Positions 56,218 through 63,725 of a stretch of DNA of 64,000 bases are shown in pieces (position 1 is the first letter of the stretch; each line of letters opens with the position of its first letter). Both the position numbers and the translations under genes were made by a program. The DNA is from Pseudodesulfovibrio indicus (GTDB lineage: Bacteria > Desulfobacterota > Desulfovibrionia > Desulfovibrionales > Desulfovibrionaceae). The notes under the pieces were generated by a model. It saw only the letters and a list, made by a program, of their open reading frames with translations. It did no database searches and was not told the origin of the DNA. The stretch spans positions 3,887,486 to 3,951,485 of the forward strand of contig NZ_CP014206.1 of assembly GCF_001563225.1 (NCBI RefSeq), given 5' to 3'.

Positions 56218-56445
56218 AACGGGGAAGCCATCCTATGATTCCAAAAGGGAGATCCTCTCCAACTTCAAAATCACCAGTAGAGTCAAGAAAAACATGATGT
56301 TAAGTCGATCAAACAGGTGTTCATGAGAGATCGAAATAATGGCCAGATTAAGCGATTGGGGAAACGTTCCTCTGATTGCGGGGACGCTCACCTAAATGGG
56401 CGGAGAAATGATCCTATGATCTACGGGGAAGCCATCCTAAACGGC
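56196..56445 (+). repeat. degenerate 22-bp tandem repeat array
   Basis: CGGGGAAGCCATCCTAAATG at 56198-56217 and, 22 bases on, the same core again (56220-56235); then diverged units near 56350-56445 (GGGGAAACGTTCCTCTGATT, CGGGGACGCTCACCTAAATG, CGGAGAAATGATCCTATGAT, CGGGGAAGCCATCCTAAACG). All are in the same orientation. The unit length is that of plasmid iterons or of the multiple end repeats of IS21-type elements, but no Rep or transposase gene is present. Confidence 0.7.
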
Positions 56446-56575
56446 TAGGTGGCATTTTTTGCCCCCCTGCCAGTTGTTTCTTCCGGTACAGCCAGACAGT
56501 AATTTCAAATAAAGGTCGTATTTCTAGAAAGTTAAATGGAATTGTTGAAATCGAAAAGGTGAAAATCGGCTTGAT

Positions 56576-56639
56576 CGGTAGTCGGCTGACCGGGTGCGCC
56601 TTGATGGATTTATCTCCAACGGGGAAGCCATCCTAAATG
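56576..56639 (+). repeat. ~60-bp module, copy B
   Basis: GTAGTCGGCTGACCGGGTGC, GCGCCTTGATGG, then CGGGGAAGCCATCCTAAATG. Lies 260 bases before the fic gene; copy C lies just after it. Confidence 0.75.
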
Positions 56640-56763
56640 GCTTGCCGAAAAATCCTCCCGGTTAGGCGTTCATGGTCTCAACAAAAATGGTCTACACACG
56701 ACTTCCACAACTTTTTTACCATGAGAATAGGCATAGTTAAGTTAACAGGCGCAGCAGCCCAAA

Positions 56764-56889
56764 AACCAGCCAAAGAACCAGCCAAAGAACCAGCCAATTC
56801 AAGCTTGGTAGCTAGGTTGACTAGAAATTAAGTCAAGTATATCTAGATAACTAGATTACAGTCACAACCAGCCAATGAACCAGCCAAAA
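56764..56889 (+). promoter_or_regulatory. five 12-bp direct repeats flanking the fic promoter
   Basis: AACCAGCCAAAG is repeated without gaps at 56764-56775, 56776-56787 and (last bases TT) 56788-56799, and again at 56866-56877 and 56878-56889 with minor changes. Between them is AT-rich sequence with TTGACT (56817-56822) and TATATC (56838-56843). The second cluster runs into the Shine-Dalgarno of fic. A protein binding both clusters would loop or cover the promoter. Confidence 0.7.
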
Positions 56890-56899
56890 GGAGGCTGTT

Positions 56900-58120
56900 T
56901 TGAAGCCAATCATGCCGCAAGGCAAAGAGCTTGGCCCTCTCAAGGACCTCGCCCAGGAAGTCTTGACAGCCTCGGCAGGCCTGGAAGGCCGCGTAGCGCT
57001 TGAAACGGCCCAGGCCCTCGGGGATCAGTTGCGCCTCATCAACTCCTTTTACAGCAACCTCATCGAAGGGCATCGAACCTTTATCCCGGACATTGAGAAG
57101 GCCCTGAACAACCATTACAGCGACGATGACAATTGCCGGTACGCCCAAGAGCTTTGCCGGGCGCACGTTGTCGCAGAAAAGACGCTTATGGAAGAAGTAC
57201 GGCTGAATCCGGGCATGAATGTCAGCTCGCCGGAAATGCTGAGCCGTATCCATAGAGAGTTTTATTCCCACCTTCCACCGGAGCACCTGTTCACGCATGA
57301 AGAAAACGGGTTCACCGACATCGAGGTCCGACCTGGCGAATTCCGGGATCTCGAAGTGGCGATCCACAGGGACGCTGGGACCCATGGGCCGAATTACAAG
57401 AACCTCCCCGCTCACCTGAAACAGTATGCCACTGAATATGATGTGGCCCGGTATCACGGAGATGAAAAGCTGATTGCTATGGCCGCAGCTCACCATCAGC
57501 TTACCTGGCTCCATCCATTTCGAGACGGCAACGGCCGTGTATGTCGTCTCCATTCCGGACTGTTCATGGCCCGATCCGACGTCAATCGCGGCAACCTGTG
57601 GTCACTTTCCCGGGGGCTTTCAAGAAGTAGACAGGAATATATGATTAACTTGTTTTCCGTTGATCCCGCCCCTGACGACACACCTGAATCGCTGAATGAG
57701 CGTCTGGCTGATTTCTGCGATTTTTTTCTAGGAGTCTGTCTTGACCAAATTCAGTTCATGACCAAGCAATTACGACTAGAAAAGATCGAACAGCGCATAG
57801 AGTGGTTTGTCCGAGAGCGCTCGCAAAGAAGCACCAAGCTCCCCCTCAAGGCGTCACGTTTGCTAAGGGCGGCATTCATGCAAGGGCAGATTCCCAGGGG
57901 CCAAGCGCCTGAGATTCTTAATACAAGTGAGACCTCATCCCGAAGGATTGTCCGGCAGCTCTTGGACGAAGGGTTATTAACATCTGAAAGTCACCGCGCC
58001 CCTCTCAAGGTGGCATTCTCCATCCATGTCATGCCGTACTACTTCCCCTCTTTGTATCGCCCGGATATCTTGGGACCAGAATATGTCGAAATGCTCGGTT
58101 CGGATTTGCCGGACATGTAG
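56900..58120 (+). CDS. fic: Fic-domain AMPylase-type protein with N-terminal inhibitory motif
   Basis: 406 residues. The Fic core HPFRDGNGRVCR (near residue 213) matches HxFx(D/E)GNGRxxR, so nucleotidyl transfer to a hydroxyl is expected. Near residue 53 SNLIEGH fits the (S/T)xxxE(G/N) inhibitory helix, making it a self-inhibited class II Fic. The C-terminus (QIPRGQAPEILNTSETSSRR, RQLLDEGLLTSES) is a winged-helix DNA-binding domain that may autoregulate. TTG 56900 is the start, with AAGGAGG 5 bases ahead. No separate antitoxin gene. Flanked by module copies B and C. Confidence 0.92.
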   Translation: MKPIMPQGKELGPLKDLAQEVLTASAGLEGRVALETAQALGDQLRLINSFYSNLIEGHRTFIPDIEKALNNHYSDDDNCRYAQELCRAHVVAEKTLMEEVRLNPGMNVSSPEMLSRIHREFYSHLPPEHLFTHEENGFTDIEVRPGEFRDLEVAIHRDAGTHGPNYKNLPAHLKQYATEYDVARYHGDEKLIAMAAAHHQLTWLHPFRDGNGRVCRLHSGLFMARSDVNRGNLWSLSRGLSRSRQEYMINLFSVDPAPDDTPESLNERLADFCDFFLGVCLDQIQFMTKQLRLEKIEQRIEWFVRERSQRSTKLPLKASRLLRAAFMQGQIPRGQAPEILNTSETSSRRIVRQLLDEGLLTSESHRAPLKVAFSIHVMPYYFPSLYRPDILGPEYVEMLGSDLPDM

Positions 58121-58278
58121 CCCTAGGGGTAGGCAGTTTTTGCTTTGTAATAAACAAAATTTACGGGATGTTACAGATGGATCAGGAACGATGACTTGAT
58201 AGTTGGCAGGGATCGGGCTATTCTCGATCAGCTGCTCCCAATGTGGATGGTAAACCGTTTCAATGGAGTATAGGAACA

Positions 58279-58340
58279 CATAGAAGTAGTCGGCTGATCG
58301 CCCGCGCCTTGATGGTTTTTACCCCAAAGGGAACTAGACT
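58279..58340 (+). repeat. ~60-bp module, copy C (diverged)
   Basis: GTAGTCGGCTGATCGCCCGC, GCGCCTTGATGG, then a changed end (ACCCCAAAGGGAACTAGAC). With copy B it brackets the fic gene. Confidence 0.65.
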
Positions 58341-58345
58341 ACTCC

Positions 58346-58376
58346 ACAAAAAAAGGGTGTGCAAGATGCACACCCT
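58346..58376 (-). terminator. terminator of the deaminase block
   Basis: AGGGTGTGCA (58354-58363) / TGCACACCCT (58367-58376) around AGA, perfect; on the minus strand a run of eight T follows. Confidence 0.9.
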
Positions 58377-58399
58377 ATCAAGAAAACATGTAAATTAAA

Positions 58400-58582
58400 C
58401 TAGACAAAAATTTTATAGCTATCCAAGTACTCTTTCATTCTACGATTTGAATCGCATTGCTCTTTTTCCCGTTTGAACGCACTCAACTCAGTAATATTGC
58501 TGGGTTTTATCTCGTGCCCTTTTCTTTCTTGTTTAGTCGAAACACGCTCAATTGGAAGTCGCAGCTGATCCTTTTGACTCAT
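58400..58582 (-). CDS. 60-residue protein overlapping the deaminase gene end
   Basis: MSQKDQLRLPIERVSTKQER, then KGHEIKPSNITELSAFKREK and a Lys/Arg/Glu-rich helix ending EYLDSYKIFV. The start at 58582 lies inside the end of the deaminase gene (35-base overlap), with AGGAGG upstream within that gene, so translation is coupled. Charged, soluble, no known domain. It ends just before a strong terminator, so it belongs to the same transcript. It may be a regulator or partner of the deaminase. Confidence 0.65.
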   Translation of the reverse strand: MSQKDQLRLPIERVSTKQERKGHEIKPSNITELSAFKREKEQCDSNRRMKEYLDSYKIFV

Positions 58583-60146
58583 CGCTAACCTCCTGCGCGA
58601 TTGAACTCTCATACAGAGTATAGCTGTCTAAATATACGTTGGTAATGGGAATTGGCTTCTCCCCACTATCAATACACCTGCCGTCCTTTCCTTTTCTAGC
58701 AAACCTTTTCTTAAACAGCAAAGGGTATGATTCATGCGAAATGCCGACAAACTGAGAAACAGATACTTGATTTTCGCCCGCAGGCTTATTGTCCTCAGCG
58801 ATGAAATCTGAAAAAAAAGCCAAGACCCTGCTTTTAGGGTATGGCTCAATATACACTATTTTTTTAATACCGGCTGTAATCAAATGCTTTGCACAATTTT
58901 CACAAGGGTATGTGGTCACGTAGATAGTGCCCCCACTTATACCGGCCTTAGCCGTCCTTGCCGCACTCAACAACGCTTCCATCTCTGCATGAATTGCTCT
59001 GGAAAACTCTATCAGCTCTGAAACACCGGCTTTTTTTAATACCGCTTTCACCTTCTTGAAAGATGCTTTTTTTAATATTAAATCAGCATCTTGGAGCCTT
59101 TCGTACATATTTTTCAGCATCTTTTCAATTTCTTCTGAACTTCGACATCTTCCCTTACTCTTGCAAAGAGCATCTTTTCCCTTTCCTTCAAAATCTGTCG
59201 CCAACCCCCCTCCAAAGAACGGAATATCATTCCAACCAATGGAGACCAATTCACCACTTTCATCTGAAATAGCAGCGCCGACCTGCCTTGATAGGCAGGT
59301 AGATCTCCAGCTAGCTGAAAATGCTTCAAACATCATCCTCTCATCAATGCTAGGACTACTAATTTTAATGCCAAACAATAAGTCTAAAAAGGTAGTCAAA
59401 GACTGATCTATTGAAGCTCGATCATTATTGAGGAACAAGTTTGCCCTGTAAAAGATATCGCGGACCTGCTGGCCGTTATCAATGCCCTCATCTTGATCAA
59501 TGGCGGACAATACTTCATATTCCTTTCTAAGCCTCTTATTTTGTTCTTGTGTATTTGCCTCTGGGTGGAAATTGTGGACTTGTTGATCATGGTCTCCGCT
59601 AACAGCAATTAATGTTAGCAACTCCCCGTAGACAGCCTTGAGTAAAGTCAACTCTTCTTTATGTTTGATAGACTTAATAACATGGGCCACGCGTAAAGGT
59701 TTTGGAACAGGAACCCCCCCTTGTGCCTGCTCCATACCATGCTTCATCCTATATTCTGCGATTCGATTTATTGCGACTCTGGCAAGAAAATCATTTCCGC
59801 GCCTATCCCGCAAGGTGTTACCTAGTTGCTGAAGGCGGTTAATCCTCTTAGCTTCCAAAGAGATATTCGGATGTAGATTTTCCAGCATTTCATGCAACGG
59901 CGGCTCTGGTATTCCTTGTGCTTTCGCCTCTACATCAAGTTCTTTACTAAGTGATATTTCGTGAATCTTGTAATCGAAACGGGGACTTTTCAATTTTCGC
60001 TTTAATTCTTCAACTGCCTGAACGGCCCCACCGCCAATTGGTTCCACAAAAACAAATACCAATTCTGGAGTTTTCCTTTCAACAAATGACTTATATCCGA
60101 GAGATCGCCCTTTCTTCGCTACAGCTAGTAAATCTTTAGCTTCCAT
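58548..60146 (-). CDS. anti-phage dCTP deaminase-like protein (P-loop-like + deaminase)
   Basis: 532 residues. The C-terminal zinc deaminase domain has HAEMEALLSAART (His and catalytic Glu, near 388-390) and TTYPCENCAKHL (two Cys near 413-416), the pattern of CMP/dCMP deaminases. The N-terminus (LVFVFVEPIGGGAVQAVEEL) occupies the place of a P-loop kinase-like domain but lacks the Lys/Ser of a Walker A, so nucleotide binding may be lost or altered. This architecture and length match bacterial dCTP deaminases that starve phages of dCTP. Insertion regions (KSKGRCRSSEEIEKM) include two further cysteines. It lies in an AT-rich island with other accessory genes. Confidence 0.85.
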   Translation of the reverse strand: MEAKDLLAVAKKGRSLGYKSFVERKTPELVFVFVEPIGGGAVQAVEELKRKLKSPRFDYKIHEISLSKELDVEAKAQGIPEPPLHEMLENLHPNISLEAKRINRLQQLGNTLRDRRGNDFLARVAINRIAEYRMKHGMEQAQGGVPVPKPLRVAHVIKSIKHKEELTLLKAVYGELLTLIAVSGDHDQQVHNFHPEANTQEQNKRLRKEYEVLSAIDQDEGIDNGQQVRDIFYRANLFLNNDRASIDQSLTTFLDLLFGIKISSPSIDERMMFEAFSASWRSTCLSRQVGAAISDESGELVSIGWNDIPFFGGGLATDFEGKGKDALCKSKGRCRSSEEIEKMLKNMYERLQDADLILKKASFKKVKAVLKKAGVSELIEFSRAIHAEMEALLSAARTAKAGISGGTIYVTTYPCENCAKHLITAGIKKIVYIEPYPKSRVLAFFSDFIAEDNKPAGENQVSVSQFVGISHESYPLLFKKRFARKGKDGRCIDSGEKPIPITNVYLDSYTLYESSIAQEVSDESKGSAATSN

Positions 60147-60239
60147 CTTCCGGCTCCAAATGTGAATGAATTGAATAAGAATCTATCTATTTGTTATTAA
60201 TGAATTGGTATTTCCAAGTGCCAAAATCAAATAAGGCAA

Positions 60240-60578
60240 TTACAAAAGGAAGTCTTCTTTTGGGCTGAGAGAATCATTATTTCTGGTAAACATCATATGC
60301 GACAACCCGCCCACCCCTAAAATAAGAATCAAATAGGCATACCCAAAGGACAAAAACCACACCCCTACCGATAGAGACTTCTGTTTTAAAAACAATCCAT
60401 GTATACTACTTTGCCAAACTGCAAACTCACGACCTATCGACTTCACATACGGGTTCACCAATATTTCGATCCCTATCCATTTTATATACCCGGAAAAACC
60501 CTTTCTTAGGATTAATATAACTCTGCACATGCCCCCAAAGAATGCCTGCACTGTCAACACTAAACCATTTTGCATCAC
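60240..60578 (-). CDS. possible small membrane ORF overlapping the DUF2806-like gene
   Basis: 112 codons if started at 60578, overlapping the end of the upstream gene by 152 bases in another frame. Only the non-overlapping C-terminal part looks like protein: a basic segment then two hydrophobic stretches (SLSVGVWFLSFGYAYLILIL, VGGLSHMMFTRNN). A shorter start inside (for example a GTG near 60453) is more likely. It could be a small membrane effector, or chance. Confidence 0.4.
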   Translation of the reverse strand: MMQNGLVLTVQAFFGGMCRVILILRKGFSGYIKWIGIEILVNPYVKSIGREFAVWQSSIHGLFLKQKSLSVGVWFLSFGYAYLILILGVGGLSHMMFTRNNDSLSPKEDFLL

Positions 60579-61425
60579 ATATTTTTAATATTTGCTCTCC
60601 AGCATCTGTCAATACAAGACCAGATATAGATATTTCATCTGATCGTAAAAATTCACAAAACACCACTTCACCGCACTCCACAAATGTAAAGTCTTCCCCG
60701 TCGGCGACCCCTTTGAGTCCCGAGCTTCTCCTCACCCCAAAAGTACTCTGATGAATTAACCCAGCATTATTTAATACTATTATATCGTTAGTAGTAATAT
60801 TGTCTGGATATTCGTTATTAGCTGGGTTACATGGCAATATTCCAAATATAACAAAAGGGGCTATCTTCATAAACAAATTAGCTTCCGATATCGATATGTT
60901 TTTTAACACATCCAACGTCCTATAGCTTATGGACTTTGGTTTTTTTACTTCTTCAGCGAGCAACCTGCCCCAAAGACGCTGAATATCTTCATCGCCGACC
61001 ACCTCCGCCTCTCTGCGCCAACGAGCAAACCAATCCGGTGCCACATCTTCATCTGAAACTTGATCATTGGGAATATCAGCTAACGCCTGAATGGCAACAC
61101 GAACATTCCCTGCCACATTACCGACACCCTGCTCTATAGCACGCTGCCAGTATTCGCTCCCTATTGTCTTTGAACAGGCCCCCGCCTGAACAAGTTCTCC
61201 ATCACGGTATTCCAATCGCCCCGCTAGAACTTTTTCGACATCCATTTTGGTCTGTGCAAGGGTCAAGGCCTTATGCCGAGTGACATTTGCATCTCGTTTA
61301 CCCCACAACAAATGCGCAATCTTCCTACATCCCTTTGGGGTTGCTTCCGCCAGCTGTTCACATGATTTTGTCAAATCAGCTTCAACTGATATCTTAACTG
61401 GCAAGCCAATATTTTCTTCGCCCAT
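60427..61425 (-). CDS. DUF2806-like protein
   Basis: 332 residues, no signal peptide. The central segment PDWFARWRREAEVVGDEDIQ, RLWGRLLAEEVKKPKSISYR and TLDVLKNISISEANLF is the DUF2806 pattern. N-terminus LTKSCEQLAEATPKGCRKIA is helical. GGAGGGCG precedes ATG 61425. It is the first gene of the minus-strand block ending with the deaminase and the 60-residue gene. DUF2806 proteins turn up in variable regions of many genomes; I infer a defence-related role from context only. Confidence 0.75.
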   Translation of the reverse strand: MGEENIGLPVKISVEADLTKSCEQLAEATPKGCRKIAHLLWGKRDANVTRHKALTLAQTKMDVEKVLAGRLEYRDGELVQAGACSKTIGSEYWQRAIEQGVGNVAGNVRVAIQALADIPNDQVSDEDVAPDWFARWRREAEVVGDEDIQRLWGRLLAEEVKKPKSISYRTLDVLKNISISEANLFMKIAPFVIFGILPCNPANNEYPDNITTNDIIVLNNAGLIHQSTFGVRRSSGLKGVADGEDFTFVECGEVVFCEFLRSDEISISGLVLTDAGEQILKICDAKWFSVDSAGILWGHVQSYINPKKGFFRVYKMDRDRNIGEPVCEVDRS

Positions 61426-61551
61426 ACGCCCTCCAGATAAACACGATGCGAATATCTATTTCATAAAAATGCGCTCTTACACAACCAAATGTGATTTGAC
61501 ATGGGGCAAATGTGGGGCATGAAGACAATGCAGTCAGGAAAATAACAGAAA

Positions 61552-61581
61552 AGCGGCTCACGATTTGCACCGTAAGCCGCT
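61552..61581 (-). terminator. hairpin downstream of tRNA-Leu
   Basis: AGCGGCT...ACG / CGT.AGCCGCT pairs with one mismatch; on the minus strand it is followed by TTTTCTGTTATTTT. It lies 10 bases beyond the tRNA 3' end and may end the tRNA transcript. Confidence 0.55.
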
Positions 61582-61591
61582 GATTTCATTC

Positions 61592-61678
61592 TGGTACCAG
61601 GGGAGGGACTCGAACCCTCACAGTATCGCTACCGGCGGATTTTGAGTCCGCTGCGTCTACCAATTCCGCCACCCTGGC
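61592..61678 (-). tRNA. tRNA-Leu (anticodon CAA)
   Basis: Read on the minus strand it begins GCCAGGGTGGCGGAATTGGT and ends GAGGGTTCGAGTCCCTC-CCCTGGT-ACCA. The 7-bp acceptor stem (with a G-U first pair), D-loop GGTAGACGC, anticodon loop CTCAAAA (CAA), long variable arm typical of Leu, and T-loop GGTTCGAGTCC are all visible; CCA is encoded. Its 3' end faces the AT-rich island, the usual orientation for tRNA-integrated elements. Confidence 0.95.
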
Positions 61679-62040
61679 GTGGGAGAGGTATTCTCATAGG
61701 GCAGGGTTGTGGTTTCTGTCAATGTTCTTATGGGACGGAGGGCGCGGGGGAGGCCGTGCCGGGGGGCTTTTCACCCGGGGGTAATGGGAGGCGCTCCCGG
61801 GCAGGTTCTAGGCGGCGAGACGCAACGGACGCGGCGGGTGCGGGAGGATGCGGCGGGGGCGGGAGGACGCGGCCACGCGGGTAATGCGGCCAAACTCTCC
61901 CGACTTCGAGGGGGGCGGCGGAGAATGGAACGGGACGCCGCGATTTCCTGGGCGGCGGGTGCCGCAATATTCTTGTCACACGACCCGCTTGGTGGTAGCA
62001 CCGCTGAACGATTCGACTTCGTCTGAACAAGGATACATGC
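61679..62040. other. GC-rich intergenic stretch
   Basis: 362 bases between tRNA-Leu and the DUF554 gene. Very rich in G and C with simple GGCGG/GCGGG runs (61800-61930). No gene, clear promoter or repeat of the window families was seen. Confidence 0.6.
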
Positions 62041-62724
62041 ATGCTGCCCATCGGTTCCATCGTCAACGCCTGCGCCATCATCGGCGGCGCCACCATCGGC
62101 TGCCTCCTGCAGTCCCGATTCCCGGAGCGCATCCGCTCCATCGTATTCCAGGGACTGGGGCTGTGCGTGCTGCTCATCGGCATCCAGATGGCCCTCAAGG
62201 TGCAGAACATCCTGATCGTCATCTTCGCCGTGCTCCTGGGCGGCATCACCGGCGAATGGCTGCGGCTGGACACCCTGCTGGAGCGGGCGGGCAACCGGTT
62301 CAAGAAGCTGGTCCGGTCCAAGAACGCAACCTTCACCGACGGGCTCGTGACCACCTCCCTGCTCTTCTGCATCGGAGCCATGGCCATCGTCGGCTCCCTG
62401 GAGGAAGGCATCCGGGGCGACGCCACCGTCATCTACACCAAGTCCATCCTCGACGGATTCGCGGCCATCGCCTTTGCCGCCACCTACGGCACGGGCGTCA
62501 TCTTCTCCTTCATCCCGGTACTGCTCTACCAGGGGACCATCACCCTGGGCGCCTCCTTCTTCCAGCAGTACTTCTCGGACATGATGATCGCCCAGATCAC
62601 CGGGTGCGGCGGCCTGCTCATCGTCGGCATCGGCATCAACCTGCTGGAGCTGACCGAGATTCGGCTGGCCAACCTGCTCCCCTCCCTGGTCTACGTGATC
62701 GTCCTGACCTTCTTCTTCGCATAA
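62041..62724 (+). CDS. DUF554 family membrane protein
   Basis: 227 residues, seven or so membrane helices: MLPIGSIVNACAIIGGATIG, GLGLCVLLIGIQMAL, ILIVIFAVLLGGITGEWLRL, LLFCIGAMAIVGSLEEGIRG, and the C-terminal GCGGLLIVGIGINLLEL. These are the DUF554 (YdfK/YqgA) signatures, a probable transporter family whose substrate is unknown. Stands alone. Confidence 0.9.
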   Translation: MLPIGSIVNACAIIGGATIGCLLQSRFPERIRSIVFQGLGLCVLLIGIQMALKVQNILIVIFAVLLGGITGEWLRLDTLLERAGNRFKKLVRSKNATFTDGLVTTSLLFCIGAMAIVGSLEEGIRGDATVIYTKSILDGFAAIAFAATYGTGVIFSFIPVLLYQGTITLGASFFQQYFSDMMIAQITGCGGLLIVGIGINLLELTEIRLANLLPSLVYVIVLTFFFA

Positions 62725-62756
62725 AAAAGGCCCGCTTCCCTTGGGGAAACGGGCCT
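62722..62756 (-). terminator. terminator of the 165-residue protein gene
   Basis: AGGCCCGCTTCCC (62728-62740) pairs with GGGAAACGGGCCT (62744-62756), one mismatch; TTTTTT follows on the minus strand. Confidence 0.85.
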
Positions 62757-62775
62757 CGGCTCGGCTCTGAACGCG

Positions 62776-63273
62776 CTATTCGGCAGGCGCGGCCTTGGGC
62801 TTCTTGGCGGGCTTCTTCTTGGAAGCGCAGCCGCCGCAGCCCGTGGTCTTCTTGATTTCCTCGTCCGGCTCCACCGTGCGGATCTCGGCCTCGGACGCGA
62901 TGTGCCCCTTCTCGATGGCGTAGGCGACGGCGTCCTCCAGGATCTGCTGGCAGTGCTCGGTGGGGATGAATTCGCCGACCATGGCCCGCTGGTATTCCGG
63001 GCGGTCGAACGGCTCGGCCCATTCCTTCTCGCGGAAGTACATCCAGGGGCCGACCTCCGGGGTGTCGATGGGCGGGGTCGTGGAACGCATGGACACTTCC
63101 CAATGGGTGTACTGGTAGATGTCGTCCAGGGTCTCTTCGGGGGTGGAGGCGTGGACCTCGCTCGCCTGGAAGGAGACGAACACCTTGAACCCGACGGCCA
63201 GCTCCTTGAAGACGCGGCCGAACTCGCCGTGGCGACCGCCCTCGACGAGATATTCTCTGAAATCTTTGGCCAT
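62776..63273 (-). CDS. conserved small cytoplasmic protein with Cys/Lys-rich tail
   Basis: 165 residues. MAKDFREYLVEGGRHGEFGR opens the chosen start at 63273 (AAGGAG upstream). The middle (VHASTPEETLDDIYQYTHWE, VGPWMYFREKEWAEPFDRPE) is well folded-looking, and the C-terminus carries TTGCGGCASKKKPAKKPKAA, a possible metal- or nucleic-acid-binding tail. I recognise no named family. Confidence 0.75.
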   Translation of the reverse strand: MAKDFREYLVEGGRHGEFGRVFKELAVGFKVFVSFQASEVHASTPEETLDDIYQYTHWEVSMRSTTPPIDTPEVGPWMYFREKEWAEPFDRPEYQRAMVGEFIPTEHCQQILEDAVAYAIEKGHIASEAEIRTVEPDEEIKKTTGCGGCASKKKPAKKPKAAPAE

Positions 63274-63722
63274 TACATACTCCTTGTGGTGCCTTGAACA
63301 GGAAATCAGCGGCATAGTCACTCAATTTTCGGATGTAATCAAGGGGTTTTGGGTTGGCGGGGGGATTCCTCTCCTTTGTTGGAGGGTGGAGAACCGTCGC
63401 TAAAGATGATCGGAGGTTCTTTTGTTTGAGAGAGAGCCGCTGCCCCTTCGCGGACGGGTGGACGGGATATGAAAGCGACTGTTTGGGGCTGCGCCCCAAA
63501 GACGCTCCAGGAACCTTTGGCCTGTGTCGGCTGATATGGCGGCTGTTTGGGATAGTGCCTCGGAGGAGATTCGGAAGGAAATCTCCCGCTGCCCTGCCCC
63601 GCGAAGCGGCAACAAAAAGTTTTGGAAGAGAGGGGGATGGGGGTTCGGGGGAAGGGGGAGAGAAACCTTTCTCAAAAGGTTTCTCTCCCCCTTCCCCCGA
63701 CCGCCGGAGGCTCCGGCCTCCC
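63274..63722. other. intergenic stretch with both repeat families
   Basis: No gene. It contains a TGC palindrome (63482-63500) and the long-hairpin repeat, copy 4 (63598-63725). Confidence 0.7.
63482..63500. repeat. TGC-centred palindrome, single copy
   Basis: TTTGGGGCTGCGCCCCAAA: 8-bp arms around TGC, followed by GACGCTCCAGG as in the 44.6-kb copies. Confidence 0.85.
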
Positions 63723-63725
63723 CTA
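63598..63725. repeat. long-hairpin intergenic repeat, copy 4
   Basis: AGCGGCAACAAAAAGTTTTGG, then CGGGGGAAGGGGGAGAGAAA (from 63646) pairing with its complement ending at 63699. The central stem is AGAAACCTTT/AAAGGTTTCT, where copies 1 and 3 have GGGAACCCTTT-type pairs. Ends CGCCGGAGG. Confidence 0.85.

Larger units (their letters stand above)
55839..56899. other. 1.06-kb non-coding stretch with repeat modules
   Basis: No supported gene. It contains module copies A (56155-56217) and B (56576-56639), a degenerate 22-bp repeat array (56196-56240 and 56350-56445), and at its end the Fic promoter with five 12-bp direct repeats (56764-56889). Sequence is visibly richer in A+T than the core chromosome. 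Confidence 0.7.

Noticed and set aside
56196..56445. CRISPR array
   Set aside because: Repeat units are 22 bases, diverged and adjacent, without uniform unique spacers, and there are no cas genes.
56637..56831. 64-codon frame with PAKEPAKEPA repeats before fic
   Set aside because: The repeat is simply the translation of the 12-bp promoter repeats, and the frame starts in module copy B without a ribosome-binding site.
58136..58279. 100-codon minus-strand frame after fic
   Set aside because: Mostly antisense to the end of fic; no ribosome-binding site or domain.
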